A stretch of 64,000 nt of DNA from VAZQ01 sp963841105 (lineage in GTDB: Bacteria; Pseudomonadota; Alphaproteobacteria; Rhizobiales; Xanthobacteraceae). The notes under the pieces are model-generated. The model did not search any database and had not been told where the DNA came from. It worked only from the letters and a program-made list of their open reading frames with translations. A program made the translations under genes and the position numbers. This document shows positions 35,437-45,040 of this stretch, piece by piece (the first letter of the stretch is position 1; each line of letters starts with the position of its first letter). The stretch covers positions 124,001 to 188,000 of the forward strand of contig CAWJCB010000009.1 in the NCBI GenBank assembly GCA_963841105.1, read 5' to 3'.

Positions 35437-36621
35437 TCATAGTCCGTCCAACAAATGCTCATACAGTTTGATCAGATCGCGACCAATGCGTTCGCTCGAA
35501 AACTCCCGCTCGACAATGCCGCGGCTCGCCTCACCGAAGCTACGCCGCATCTGCTCGTCTGATGCGAGTCGAGCGATAGCATGCGCCAGCGCCTCGACAT
35601 CATTCACGGGCACCAACAGAGCATTGAGGTTTAAGCGCGCGATGTCGCGACACCCGGGCACATCCGTTGCAATGAGCGGTCGTCCGCAAGCCGCAGCCTC
35701 AAGCAAGCTCAGGGGTAAGCCCTCGCGGTGCGACGGCAAGACGGCGATATGTGCGCGAGCCCACAGCCCGGCGATGTCCTTCACAAAGCCTGGACAGGAG
35801 ACATTGCGTTGGCGACTCCATGCCTGGATCTCGCGCTCGGGAATGGAGCCGCGATTTGCCGGGTCCGGAGCGCCTGCAATCATTAGCTCGATGTCGTGGC
35901 CGGCCTCGCATAAGCGCGTATGCGCCGCAACGAGCGTTCGTATTCCTTTGGCTTCCACCAGGCGGCCGACAAACGCGACCTTTACTGGGCCCGTCGGCTC
36001 CGGCAGCGGACGCAACATCTCGGTATCGACGCCTGACCCCGGTATGAGCGCGATCCGAGCCGGATCGATGCCGATGCCCTCAATGACGGCGAAGTCGTCG
36101 AGGTTCTGCACCAGCACCGCCGAGCGGGCGCGACCCAGAAGCGTGCACATTGCCGGCCGCAAAGCGGCGCGGGCCACGCGCATCGTTGGAGCGCTGCTGA
36201 TGAACACTGTTCCAAGGCCCGTCATCGCGTTAAGGCAACGCAGCGGAAGACCTCGCGCCGCCAATGCTCCGACAATGGCAGCCGGCAAAGCCACATGATG
36301 AGCGAGATCGGGCTTGACCGTGCGATAGAGCGATCGAACCTCGCGCACCACACGGAACAGATGTCGAGGATGCAAGCTGCCCCGGCGCCACGAGATTGGA
36401 TGCAATCGAAAGCCTTCCGCTTCGATCGCGGAGCGGTGGCGATCGACCCTGGTGGCCACGTGCACCTCAAATCCTGCCGCACGCGCCGCACGCGCCATGG
36501 GCAGGCGGTGGGACACGAAGTACCAGTCCTCGGTCACCAGATAGATGATGCGACGCCTCACCCCGGTGAGCCCGGGCAGATCTGACTGGAGGCTCGCTGC
36601 GTCTTGGCCGGTAACTCTCAT
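35437..36621 (-). CDS. glycosyltransferase family 4 (GT-B)
   Basis: About 394 residues. The N-terminal acceptor domain starts RIIYLVTEDWYFVSHRLPMA, typical of a WbpH/PglA-like group. The donor domain has PGSGVDTEMLRPLPEPT, VAFVGRLVEAKGI and the retaining GT4 motif EGLPLSLLEAAACGRPLIATDVPG. It is cytosolic and would add a sugar to a lipid-linked glycan. The start at ATG 36621 is preferred; an in-frame GTG at 36663 directly abuts the repeat. The gene and manC are the only two between the inverted composite repeats. Confidence 0.85.
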   Translation of the reverse strand: MRVTGQDAASLQSDLPGLTGVRRRIIYLVTEDWYFVSHRLPMARAARAAGFEVHVATRVDRHRSAIEAEGFRLHPISWRRGSLHPRHLFRVVREVRSLYRTVKPDLAHHVALPAAIVGALAARGLPLRCLNAMTGLGTVFISSAPTMRVARAALRPAMCTLLGRARSAVLVQNLDDFAVIEGIGIDPARIALIPGSGVDTEMLRPLPEPTGPVKVAFVGRLVEAKGIRTLVAAHTRLCEAGHDIELMIAGAPDPANRGSIPEREIQAWSRQRNVSCPGFVKDIAGLWARAHIAVLPSHREGLPLSLLEAAACGRPLIATDVPGCRDIARLNLNALLVPVNDVEALAHAIARLASDEQMRRSFGEASRGIVEREFSSERIGRDLIKLYEHLLDGL

Positions 36622-36663
36622 CTTTTCAAAACAGCTATTGGCAGCCGCCCAATTATGCTGCAC

Positions 36664-36835
36664 CTAGTGCGGTGGATTTGAAGTTCCTATCATTCTTGCG
36701 GCGAGCTCGTGTAGGAACTTCAAATCCTACACCCGCACTAGAGCCATAGAGTTGCTAAATTAGTGTCCCATCGATTCCGAAGTTCGCATCAGAGGAGGCC
36801 GCAAACGCTTGCGAACTTCGGAATCGGGACACTGG
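36664..36835 (-). repeat. composite palindromic repeat, copy 2 (reverse orientation)
   Basis: Module B (36664-36741) comes first, then module A (36761-36835), the reverse complement order of copy 1. Arms include TAGTGCGGTGGATTTGAAG with its complement, and GATTCCGAAGTTCGC with GCGAACTTCGGAATC. The spacer between modules (AGCCATAGAGTTG) is complementary to the spacer in copy 1 (CAACTTTATGGTT). It fills most of the 300-nt gap before the next gene. Confidence 0.8.
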
Positions 36836-36924
36836 CACCATCAAACCGAGCGCAAACGGCAGCACAACGCCAACTGCTGCCTGAGCGAGCATGATCTTGC
36901 GCTCTCACTACGAGGAAATGTGGG

Positions 36925-37938
36925 GTGGGCCAATCCATTCTAGTCACCGGCGCTGCCGGCTTCATCGGGATGCATGTCGCTCACCGGCTGCTGGCGCAAG
37001 GCCATGATGTCCTCGGGATAGACAACCTCAACGCTTACTATGACCCGCGTCTGAAAACCGCCCGCATCTCTGAGCTCAAGAAATTTGCAAGCTTCCGCTT
37101 CGAGCAGACGGACGTGGCCGACCGCGAAGCGATGGCGGAGTTGTTCGCGGCGGAAGCCTTTCCGCACGTCGTTCACCTCGCGGCGCAGGCCGGCGTGCGG
37201 CACTCCCTCGCCGATCCTCATGCTTACGCTGCGGCCAATCTCATCGGCTTTCTCAACGTGCTGGAAGGTTGCCGCCATGCTCGTACCCGGCACCTCCTCT
37301 ATGCCTCGTCATCGTCAGTTTACGGCGCCAATACGGCGATGCCGTTTCGTACGTCGGACAACGTCGATCATCCGCTCAACTTGTACGGCGCGACCAAGAA
37401 GGCGAACGAACTTATGGCTCACGCCTATGCCCACTTGTTCCAAGTACCTGCGACAGGCTTACGTTTTTTCACCGTATACGGACCATGGGGGCGCCCCGAC
37501 ATGGCGATGTGGTTGTTCCTCGACGCCATTCTGAACGGGCGACCGATCAAGCTGTTCAACGGCGGACGGATGCGGCGGGATTTCACCTTTATCGACGACG
37601 TGGCGGAGGCTACGGTCCGGTTGGTGACGCGCCCGCCTGCCCCAAGCCGTTCCTGGTCCGGCGATGCACCCGACCCCGCCACCAGCCAGGCGCCATGGAA
37701 AATCTATAATATTGGCAACAGCACGCCCGTGGAGATCACGCACGTCGTGCGTTTGATCGAGGAGGCCACAGGCAAGCGAGCCTCGCGAGAGCTCTTGCCT
37801 ATGCAGCCGGGAGACGTTCCCGAAACCTATGCGGACATCGGCGATCTTGAGCGCGAGGTCGGCTTCCGGCCGCATACACCAATCGCCGAGGGAGTTGCCC
37901 GTTTCGTCGCTTGGTTCCGCGACTATGCCCGGCTTTAG
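36925..37938 (+). CDS. UDP-glucuronate 4-epimerase-like NAD-dependent epimerase
   Basis: A 337-residue extended SDR. ILVTGAAGFIGMHVAHRLL is the NAD site; YASSSSVYG and LYGATKKANE (Tyr-x3-Lys) are catalytic. GIDNLNAYYDPRLKTARI and the TGLRFFTVYGPWGRPDMA segment are signatures of the LspL/CapI group that makes UDP-galacturonate from UDP-glucuronate. The start is GTG with GAGGA upstream. A 12-residue insert near PSRSWSGDAPDPATSQ is usual for this group. It feeds uronic-acid residues to the locus. Confidence 0.87.
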   Translation: MGQSILVTGAAGFIGMHVAHRLLAQGHDVLGIDNLNAYYDPRLKTARISELKKFASFRFEQTDVADREAMAELFAAEAFPHVVHLAAQAGVRHSLADPHAYAAANLIGFLNVLEGCRHARTRHLLYASSSSVYGANTAMPFRTSDNVDHPLNLYGATKKANELMAHAYAHLFQVPATGLRFFTVYGPWGRPDMAMWLFLDAILNGRPIKLFNGGRMRRDFTFIDDVAEATVRLVTRPPAPSRSWSGDAPDPATSQAPWKIYNIGNSTPVEITHVVRLIEEATGKRASRELLPMQPGDVPETYADIGDLEREVGFRPHTPIAEGVARFVAWFRDYARL

Positions 37939-38063
37939 CCGTTGTCAAAACGCCAGAGACGGCACGGCGTCCACACTGTAACCATCTGAATTAAAAGGTG
38001 TACCCGGGCACGGAATCGGAAGCATCGCCTCTCGCCCGCAAGCATGCTAGGGAGGGCAAGCGA

Positions 38064-39095
38064 TTGAAAGAGCCGGCAGGGGGTCCTTTGTCCGTCGTGC
38101 AATCCGCCAAGGGCGGCTCGCAAGCCGCGTTGCTTGTCGGCGTGGTAGGTGTTGGCGTCATGGGCAGCAACCACGCCCGTGTCTTCGCCGATCTTCCCGC
38201 CGTGAACCTGATCGGCGTCGTGGACCCCGATGCCAAGCAGCGCGACATGGTGGCGCGCGCTACGGGATGCAGGGCCTTCGCTGACGTCGGCGCGCTCCTC
38301 GCGGAGGGCGTCGATGCCGTCAGCATTGCGGCCCCTACTCACCTCCATCAGGATCTCGCGCTTTCCTGCATCAAAGCTGGCGTGCATGTTCTGGTCGAAA
38401 AGCCGATCGCCCCGTCCGTGGCGGAGGGCCGCAAGATCATCACCGCTGCACGGCACGCAGGCGTTTCTCTCATGGTCGGCCACGTGGAGCGCTTCAATCC
38501 CACCGTGGAGGCAATCAAAGAGGCGATCCGGGCAGAAAACATACTGTCGATTGCCATCACCCGCGTGGGTCCGTTTCCGCCCCGCATGTCGAATGTAGGC
38601 GTGGTGATCGATCTGGCCGTGCACGACATCGATCTTATCCGCTGGTTCACCGAGTCCGAGATCGTCGAGGTCCAGCCACAGCTTTCGAGCGCACTGGCAG
38701 AGCGCGAAAACATCGCGCTTCTGCAGTTCCGTACTGCCTCCGGGGTGCTTGCTCATATCAACACCAATTGGCTTACCCCCTTCAAGGCACGCAACGTCAC
38801 GATCGCGACGCGCAAAAAATACATCATGGGGGACCTGCTCACCCGCCAGGTGACCGAATGTTTCGGCTTCCAGCCGGACGGCAGCTATTCCATGCGACAC
38901 CTGTCGGTGGGTCATGCCGAGCCGTTACGCGCGGAGCTGCAGGCCTTCGTTAACGCGATCCGCAGTGGAAAGGAACCCGCGGTCACTGGCGATGAGGGTG
39001 TAGCAAGCCTGGAAATAGCGATCCGCTGTCTCGAGAGCCGCGCGCTTCCGGGTGTCGCCCGCCATGAGGCAGTTGCTCGGCGGCTGATTGGCTGA
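38064..39095 (+). CDS. Gfo/Idh/MocA-family oxidoreductase
   Basis: About 343 residues. VGVVGVGVMGSNHARVFADL is the Rossmann motif, HVLVEKPIAPS holds the catalytic Lys, and GHVERFNPTVEAIKE is typical of the WlbA/sugar-dehydrogenase branch found in surface-polysaccharide loci. It probably oxidises a nucleotide sugar at C3 with NAD(P). The frame is open from 37998, but GGGAGGG sits properly before TTG 38064, so that start is preferred. A DegT aminotransferase is encoded further on, the usual partner for making 3-amino sugars. Confidence 0.8.
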   Translation: MKEPAGGPLSVVQSAKGGSQAALLVGVVGVGVMGSNHARVFADLPAVNLIGVVDPDAKQRDMVARATGCRAFADVGALLAEGVDAVSIAAPTHLHQDLALSCIKAGVHVLVEKPIAPSVAEGRKIITAARHAGVSLMVGHVERFNPTVEAIKEAIRAENILSIAITRVGPFPPRMSNVGVVIDLAVHDIDLIRWFTESEIVEVQPQLSSALAERENIALLQFRTASGVLAHINTNWLTPFKARNVTIATRKKYIMGDLLTRQVTECFGFQPDGSYSMRHLSVGHAEPLRAELQAFVNAIRSGKEPAVTGDEGVASLEIAIRCLESRALPGVARHEAVARRLIG

Positions 39096-39162
39096 GGCGA
39101 TCGTCTCCAGCCGACCGGAGCGCGGTTTCCGCGTCTCGCCTGCGGGCACATAGGCAGACCGG

Positions 39163-40701
39163 ATGATCGGACGCATGTTCACCGTCGGCGGCTTCACGCT
39201 GCTGTCAAGGCTCACCGGCTTCGCCCGCGACATCTTTCTCGCTGCCGTGCTGGGCGCCGGTCCGATTGCGGATGCCTTCTTTGTTGCGCTGAGACTGCCT
39301 AACCATTTCCGCGCCATCTTTGCCGAAGGCGCGTTTAATGCTGCCTTCGTGCCGGCTTACGCGCGCATTCGCGAGCAGAATGGCAGCGCTCGCGCAGGAC
39401 TCTTCGGCGATCGCGTCGTCACTCTTCTGCTTGCCAGCCAGATCATTTTGCTTGCCGCGGCGCTGGCCTTCACGCCCGGACTGATTGAGTTGCTGGCGCC
39501 TGGCTTTACCGGCGATCCCGGCCGTTTCAAGCTCGCCGTCGACCTCACACGCATCACGTTTCCCTACCTGTTGCTCGTCTCGCTGGTGACGCTCTATGGC
39601 GGCATTCTCAACGCATTGTCGCATTTCGCAGCAGCGGCGGCGGCACCCGCGCTGCTGAATGTGACGATGATCGTCACTCTCGCTTTGGCGGTTTTCTTTC
39701 CTACTCCCGGCCACGCAGCGGCATGGGGCGTCCTGATTGCAGGTATCCTCGAACTGCTGCTTGTTGGCGGCGATGCGTTGCGGAACCACGTCCTGGCGAC
39801 CTTCGCCTGGCCGCGATGGGACGACGATGTGCGAGCGTTCTTCAAGGCGCTGCTGCCGGCGACCGTCGGGTCAGCAGGCTTACAGATCGCACTATTCGCC
39901 GACACCATTATTGCAAGCTACCTGTCCGCCGGCGCGTTGTCGGCGCTCTATTACGCGGATCGGCTAAATCAACTGCCGATCGGAGTGATCGGCATTGCCG
40001 CCGGAACGGTGCTGTTACCGGAGATGGCGCGGCGCATCGCCGCCGGTGACGACGCAGGTGCGCGCCACGCCCAAGCACGGGCAATGGAGCTTACGCTGCT
40101 GCTGGCGGTCCCGTGCGTCGTGGCGTTCATGCTCATTCCCGAGCTTATAATGCGTGCCCTGTTCATGCGGGGAGCATTCACCGCCGGCGATGCAGCCGCG
40201 GCCGCGCAGACGCTGGCGGCCTATGTTGTCGGGCTCCTGCCGTTCGTGCTGATCCGAAGCGTGACGGCCACGTTTCTCGCCCGCGGAGATACGGCAACCC
40301 CCGTAAAAGCCGCGCTGTCAGCGGTCGCCGTGAACGTGGTGTTTAAGTTTTTGCTGATGCATCCACTTGCGCAAGTTGGTCTCGCGCTTGCCACATCCAT
40401 AGGCGCCTGGCTCAACCTCGCGCTGGTTGGGTGGTTCGCTGTCCGCGCAGGCCATCTGGCCGTCGACTCGCGTTTGCGCAGCAGCACGACCCGTCTGGCC
40501 ATCGCAGGTCTCGTGCTGGCCTTGGTGCTGTGGCTCGCCAAGAGCGGCCTGGAAAGCCTGTGGCCCGCCGGAACTCCACTGCGCGATGAGCGGACGCTTG
40601 CGGTTCTCGCGATTATTGGCGGGATCGCCTACGCGGGCGTCCTGACCATTCTGTTCGGCAAGCAATGGCTTGCCGCGCGCAGCCGCGCTGCGAAGGGCTG
40701 A
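39163..40701 (+). CDS. murJ: lipid II flippase MurJ/MviN-family protein
   Basis: A 512-residue protein with about 14 membrane helices. The opening SRLTGFARDIFLAAVLGAGP…ADAFFVALRLPNHFRAIFAE is the MurJ signature, with the Arg residues needed for lipid II transport, and HPLAQVGLALATSIGAWLNL is another conserved block. It moves lipid-linked precursors to the periplasm. In most rhizobia murJ lies beside glnD/mutS; here it sits inside a polysaccharide locus, so it may be a second copy serving glycan export. It starts 68 nt after the oxidoreductase gene and is probably co-transcribed. Confidence 0.88.
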   Translation: MIGRMFTVGGFTLLSRLTGFARDIFLAAVLGAGPIADAFFVALRLPNHFRAIFAEGAFNAAFVPAYARIREQNGSARAGLFGDRVVTLLLASQIILLAAALAFTPGLIELLAPGFTGDPGRFKLAVDLTRITFPYLLLVSLVTLYGGILNALSHFAAAAAAPALLNVTMIVTLALAVFFPTPGHAAAWGVLIAGILELLLVGGDALRNHVLATFAWPRWDDDVRAFFKALLPATVGSAGLQIALFADTIIASYLSAGALSALYYADRLNQLPIGVIGIAAGTVLLPEMARRIAAGDDAGARHAQARAMELTLLLAVPCVVAFMLIPELIMRALFMRGAFTAGDAAAAAQTLAAYVVGLLPFVLIRSVTATFLARGDTATPVKAALSAVAVNVVFKFLLMHPLAQVGLALATSIGAWLNLALVGWFAVRAGHLAVDSRLRSSTTRLAIAGLVLALVLWLAKSGLESLWPAGTPLRDERTLAVLAIIGGIAYAGVLTILFGKQWLAARSRAAKG

Positions 40702-40741
40702 CAGCAGCTTCCAAGCTCTGCTACGGGCGGACTTCCGAGCA

Positions 40742-42292
40742 TCAGTGCCCATCCGGCCTTGCCGGCGGAATGGTGATGGCAACGTAGCGCGCCGACCTGC
40801 CTTCCCGGCCGAAGTAACGCCGGTTGACCTTTATTTCGCTTCGTTTGCCTGGCGGACTCATTTCCGCTCGCGCCGTCGCCCCCGCAAGGCAGCTTGCAGC
40901 GTCAATCGGGCACAACAACACCGCCCCGTCCTTTTGAATAAGCGCTTCTTCCTCTGACGTTGCGGGCCGGTCGAGCACGTGCACCGACCTGGGGTGATCA
41001 TGCAGATAAAAAGGAACGCCAAAGGAAAGGACATCTGTGCTGGCGAACACCTTCAGCGGTTGATGACTTGTCTCACGCCAAAGCCGCTCAATCGGGGGGG
41101 CAAGCAGCGAGGAATGCGCTTCTGCCGCTGACCCTGCGCGGTGGACGGCGAAGCCAATTGCCGGGGCAAGGACAATCATGATCAACGGGAACGCGACGGC
41201 GACTGCAAGCAGCACGGCAATATCGCGGTGCGAAATGCAAATAAGCGGCGATGACAGCAGCAGCACCGGCAGAAGCGTCCACGCCGACATCGACCATAGC
41301 GACGTCAACCGCACGCCGGCGAGCGGTGCAATCAGAGCAGGCAGCAGCAAGGTGGCCCAGAACACGGCGGCCGCAAGCCGACGCTCCGCCGACGCGGGCC
41401 AAGCCATGTCCGCCGTCATTTCGGTTGTCGGGCGCGCCAAAAAAAATACGATGAGAAGCGGAGCGCTCACATAAGCCACGCTTCCGAGCAGATACCCCAA
41501 GACGCTTGCAAAAGAGGAGGCGGAGCTCGCATCCCCGTGCACAAACACGGCATAAGAGAATGGCGCAAAATCATTGGCGATAAGCCAATACAGATGCGGC
41601 GCCATCGCCGCGCCGCCGACGAGCACGGTGATCCACGGCGCCGCCGAGCTGAAGTAAGCCGCACGGCGGGGATCGATCAGAGCCGAAAAGGCGAGCGCAA
41701 GCAGCAGCACCGCCGACCAGTATTTGCCGTACATTGCCGCCGCCGCACAAAGGCCAGCAAGCGCCGCCTCGAGCGATCGGCGTGTTTCGAAGGAGCGTAA
41801 GAAAAACAGGGTCGTGCCAGCCCACAGCGGCATCAGGATCGTGTTGGAGTTGAACTTCAGTGCATGGAAATTAAAGAACGGCACGAACGTCAGCAGGACC
41901 AGGGCCAGCACCCTCTTTTCGCCGGTCAGAAATCGGGCGTAGAGACGCCAGGCAATCCAAAGCGCGAGCCCGGCATTGGCCATTGCGAGCAGATAATAGG
42001 CCCAGTCGCTGGCCGGAAATACAGAAAACCAGAGCCGCACGATCAACATGGTCAGCGGCGGATGCTTGGGGTAGCCCAGGGCCAATTCTTGCGCCAGGCC
42101 AAACTGCTCGGACATGTCGGCGTGGATGTCCTGACTGCCTTTGGCGATTGCCCCGTAAATCGCCCAGAGCACACTGTAAACGAGGAGAGCAAGCCCGACA
42201 TTGCGCTCGCAGCGCGCGGGATCGTTGAGCGCCGCGAGCAGCCGCTCACTCAATCTGGTCGCGGAATGGCCGCTGGCCGTCAGAGCGGACAT
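40742..42292 (-). CDS. GT39/ArnT-like membrane glycosyltransferase
   Basis: A 516-residue protein with roughly 10-12 membrane helices and a soluble C-terminal part. The N-terminal loop (GSQDIHADMSEQFGLAQELA) carries the acidic Asp-Met-Ser-Glu region, then YPKHPPLTMLIVRLW, as in the PMT_2/GT-C family that uses polyprenyl-phosphate sugars in the periplasm. LMPLWAGTTLFFLRS and AAAMYGKYWSAVLLL are typical. It would glycosylate lipid A, a polysaccharide or a protein. It is convergent with murJ. ATG 42292 is preferred over the upstream open frame. Confidence 0.82.
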   Translation of the reverse strand: MSALTASGHSATRLSERLLAALNDPARCERNVGLALLVYSVLWAIYGAIAKGSQDIHADMSEQFGLAQELALGYPKHPPLTMLIVRLWFSVFPASDWAYYLLAMANAGLALWIAWRLYARFLTGEKRVLALVLLTFVPFFNFHALKFNSNTILMPLWAGTTLFFLRSFETRRSLEAALAGLCAAAAMYGKYWSAVLLLALAFSALIDPRRAAYFSSAAPWITVLVGGAAMAPHLYWLIANDFAPFSYAVFVHGDASSASSFASVLGYLLGSVAYVSAPLLIVFFLARPTTEMTADMAWPASAERRLAAAVFWATLLLPALIAPLAGVRLTSLWSMSAWTLLPVLLLSSPLICISHRDIAVLLAVAVAFPLIMIVLAPAIGFAVHRAGSAAEAHSSLLAPPIERLWRETSHQPLKVFASTDVLSFGVPFYLHDHPRSVHVLDRPATSEEEALIQKDGAVLLCPIDAASCLAGATARAEMSPPGKRSEIKVNRRYFGREGRSARYVAITIPPARPDGH

Positions 42293-42453
42293 TGAATCGA
42301 CGTATTCAGCATTTCGGTATGCGATGGAGAGTGCGCTTCGCGCACACACAAGCGCGAGCACCGGTCCGCTTCAGAATGGCAACTGCGCCGCGGCAAAGGT
42401 GACCAGTAGCAAGCAGCAAGCTGCCTCGATTTCCCAAGATACGCCGGCCGGCC

Positions 42454-43887
42454 ATGGTCTTCAGCAACCTGACATTTGTGTGCTTGTTCCTGCCGATCGT
42501 GCTCGCGGTGTATTTCATCGCACCCCAGAGCGCCAGGAATATGGTGCTCGTGGCGGCCAGCGTGGTGTTCTACATCTGGGGCGGGCGAATCGCTATCGTC
42601 CTCATCCTTGTCTCGGTCAGCGTAAATTTCGCGCTTGGGCAGGCGATCGCGACCGCTGAGACGACCCGGCGGCACCGCCTGATCAGCTGGTCAGTTGCCG
42701 GAAATCTGCTGGTCCTCATCATCTTCAAATACACCAATTTCATAATCGAGAACATCAACTGGGTCCTCGACACATCCTGGAACATGCGGCTTCCCAACCC
42801 CGAAATGCCGCTTCCACTTGGAATCTCCTTCTTTACGTTCCATATCATTTCCTACCTGGTCGACGTCTATCGCGGGACGGCTCAGGCGCAGCGTTCCCCC
42901 GCCGCCTTCACGCTTTACATCATCAACTTTCCGCAATTGATCGCCGGGCCGATCATCCGCTATCGGCCGATCGCGCCTCAGCTCGAAAACCGGACTGTTT
43001 CATTCGATGATCTCGACTATGGCGTTGCCCGCTTTGCAGCGGGGTTGGCGAAGAAGCTGCTCATTGCCAATCCCATCGGGGCGGTCGGCGATCATCTTTT
43101 CGCCGTCGCTCCGTCCGATCTGCCGGTCTGGGCAATGTGGCTGGCAGTGCTTTGTTTCAGCCTGCAGATCTACTTCGATTTCTCCGGCTATTCCGACATG
43201 GCTATCGGAATGGCGCGCATGTTCGGGTTCCGCTTTCCCGAGAACTTCAACTATCCTTACTGCGCCACCTCGATCAGAGACTTCTGGCGGCGCTGGCACA
43301 TCACGCTCTCCGCCTGGTTTCGCGATTATGTGTACGTGCCGCTGGGCGGCAGTCGCGGAAGCACCTGGCAGACGACACGCAATCTCTGGATCGTGTTTCT
43401 GCTGTGCGGCGCCTGGCATGGCGCCAGCTGGACCTTTGTGGTCTGGGGGATGTGGCATGGGCTCTTCTTGTCGATTGAACGGCTGGGGCCGGTCGAGCGC
43501 ACTCTGGCGAGGCTTCCGCGCGTCGCGCAAAACGCCTACGTGCTGCTGATCGTCATGGTGGGCTGGGTTTTCTTCCGCCTGCCGACCATCGATCTTGCTC
43601 TCGATGTGCTGGCGCGCATGTTCGGTATCCGGCCCGGAGCGCCGGCAATGCTGCCGGTCTCCTCGCACGTCGCCCTGCCGACCATGCTGCTGATCGTCCT
43701 GGCGGCTTTCTTCTCTTTCCCTGTTTGGCCGCGGGCGCGCGATCTTGCGCGCAAGATGATCGCGACGCCGGGGGAGCATGTGGTCTACGATATCACCCGC
43801 GCCGCCTTCATCGGGCTCATCACTGTGCTCTGCCTCGCCACCATGACCATAGATCAGAACAATCCCTTCATCTATTTCCGATTCTAG
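42454..43887 (+). CDS. MBOAT-family O-acyltransferase (AlgI-like)
   Basis: A 477-residue protein with about 10-12 membrane segments. It opens MVFSNLTFVCLFLPIVLAVY, the AlgI/DltB pattern. FPQLIAGPIIRYRPIAPQL, SIRDFWRRWHITLSAWFRDYV and the catalytic His region CGAWHGASWTFVVWGMWHG are all present. It transfers acetyl groups across the membrane to a periplasmic partner. The gene immediately downstream (5 nt) encodes an AlgX/AlgJ-like acetyltransferase, so the pair should O-acetylate an exported polysaccharide. Confidence 0.92.
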   Translation: MVFSNLTFVCLFLPIVLAVYFIAPQSARNMVLVAASVVFYIWGGRIAIVLILVSVSVNFALGQAIATAETTRRHRLISWSVAGNLLVLIIFKYTNFIIENINWVLDTSWNMRLPNPEMPLPLGISFFTFHIISYLVDVYRGTAQAQRSPAAFTLYIINFPQLIAGPIIRYRPIAPQLENRTVSFDDLDYGVARFAAGLAKKLLIANPIGAVGDHLFAVAPSDLPVWAMWLAVLCFSLQIYFDFSGYSDMAIGMARMFGFRFPENFNYPYCATSIRDFWRRWHITLSAWFRDYVYVPLGGSRGSTWQTTRNLWIVFLLCGAWHGASWTFVVWGMWHGLFLSIERLGPVERTLARLPRVAQNAYVLLIVMVGWVFFRLPTIDLALDVLARMFGIRPGAPAMLPVSSHVALPTMLLIVLAAFFSFPVWPRARDLARKMIATPGEHVVYDITRAAFIGLITVLCLATMTIDQNNPFIYFRF

Positions 43888-43891
43888 CGCC

Positions 43892-45040
43892 ATGCAGCTG
43901 TCCTCATTCCGCTCGATCAGCAGCAAGCTCACCGTTGTCACCTATTTCGTCGTGGTGCTGCTCCCGGTGCTCCTGCTCGGCCATGACGGACCCTGGTTTG
44001 GTCCAGGCGATCTCTCCATTCGCGGGCGTGCGCCCTTCCCGGAAAGATTCAATCCGAGCGCCTACGCCGCGTTTGATCTTTGGTTCGCCGATCGTATCGG
44101 GATCCGTTACCCGCTGATCTATGCCGGCACGAACTTTCACATCGGCCTTCTGCATCGTCCCCTCGACCGCCACATCTTTTTTGGCCGCGACGGCTGGATG
44201 TACTGGACGGACGACCGCGATACCACGCCCGCGACAATGTCGGATTCCCGCGGCAAGCTTCGCTTCTCCGCGAACGAGGTAAGGCGGATCGACACGCAGC
44301 TCCGCGCGGCGCACGATCGCCTTGCCGGGTGCGGAATCCCAAGCGCTGTGTTCGTTGCTCCGAACAAGCAGAGCATCTACGGCGAGTTCCTCATCCCCAT
44401 CGATTCGGCTGCACCGGTAACGCAATTCGACGCGCTGCTGAGCGAGCTGAGCGCCCCGGCGCGCAACATGATCGTGGATCCGCGTCCCCTCATGCGCGAA
44501 GCAAAGCGGGCGCACGCGCCGATACGCCTCTATAACAAGACAGAGACCCACTGGAATGCTCTTGGCGCCTTTTACGGATATCTGGCGCTGATCGAAAGAA
44601 TTGCGCAGATGATCCCCATCGCGCACCGCGAGCGTGCTTCGATCGATCACTACCGCATTACAGCCGAACCGCATCCGGGCGGGGACATGGCGACACGCGT
44701 GTTGTTCTCGCCATGGCGATTTGCCGATGAGAATGTTCTGCTCGATCCGAAGCAACCGATTGCCGGCGAAGGCGAGATTCAAATCGACCGCGCTCATTTC
44801 GTCCAGCGCAATCCTGACGGCGTCGGACGAATTGTTCTGTTCAGCGATTCCTTTGCAATGCTGCTCGTGCCATTTCTGGCGCAGCATTTTGCCGAGATTC
44901 ACCGCTATGTGGGCGAGGAGTTTAACGGCGCGGTGATCGCGCGGCATCGGCCGGATATTGCCGTTCTCGAAACGCTCGAAAGCTATGCGCCGAGATTGCT
45001 GCTGCCGCCCATAGCTCTCGATGCAGCGTGCAACAGCTGA
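43892..45040 (+). CDS. AlgX/AlgJ-like periplasmic SGNH acetyltransferase
   Basis: A 382-residue protein with one N-terminal membrane anchor (VVTYFVVVLLPVLLLG). ERFNPSAYAAFDLWFADRIG and FFGRDGWMYWTDD are AlgX/AlgJ family blocks. The catalytic region reads KTETHWNALGAF: His220 is present, but the acidic residue two before it is Glu218, where AlgX has Asp (TDTHW). Ser320 lies in VLFSDSFAML. It would move acetyl groups from the MBOAT partner onto the polymer. Start spacing (5 nt after the MBOAT stop) indicates one transcript. Confidence 0.85.
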   Translation: MQLSSFRSISSKLTVVTYFVVVLLPVLLLGHDGPWFGPGDLSIRGRAPFPERFNPSAYAAFDLWFADRIGIRYPLIYAGTNFHIGLLHRPLDRHIFFGRDGWMYWTDDRDTTPATMSDSRGKLRFSANEVRRIDTQLRAAHDRLAGCGIPSAVFVAPNKQSIYGEFLIPIDSAAPVTQFDALLSELSAPARNMIVDPRPLMREAKRAHAPIRLYNKTETHWNALGAFYGYLALIERIAQMIPIAHRERASIDHYRITAEPHPGGDMATRVLFSPWRFADENVLLDPKQPIAGEGEIQIDRAHFVQRNPDGVGRIVLFSDSFAMLLVPFLAQHFAEIHRYVGEEFNGAVIARHRPDIAVLETLESYAPRLLLPPIALDAACNS

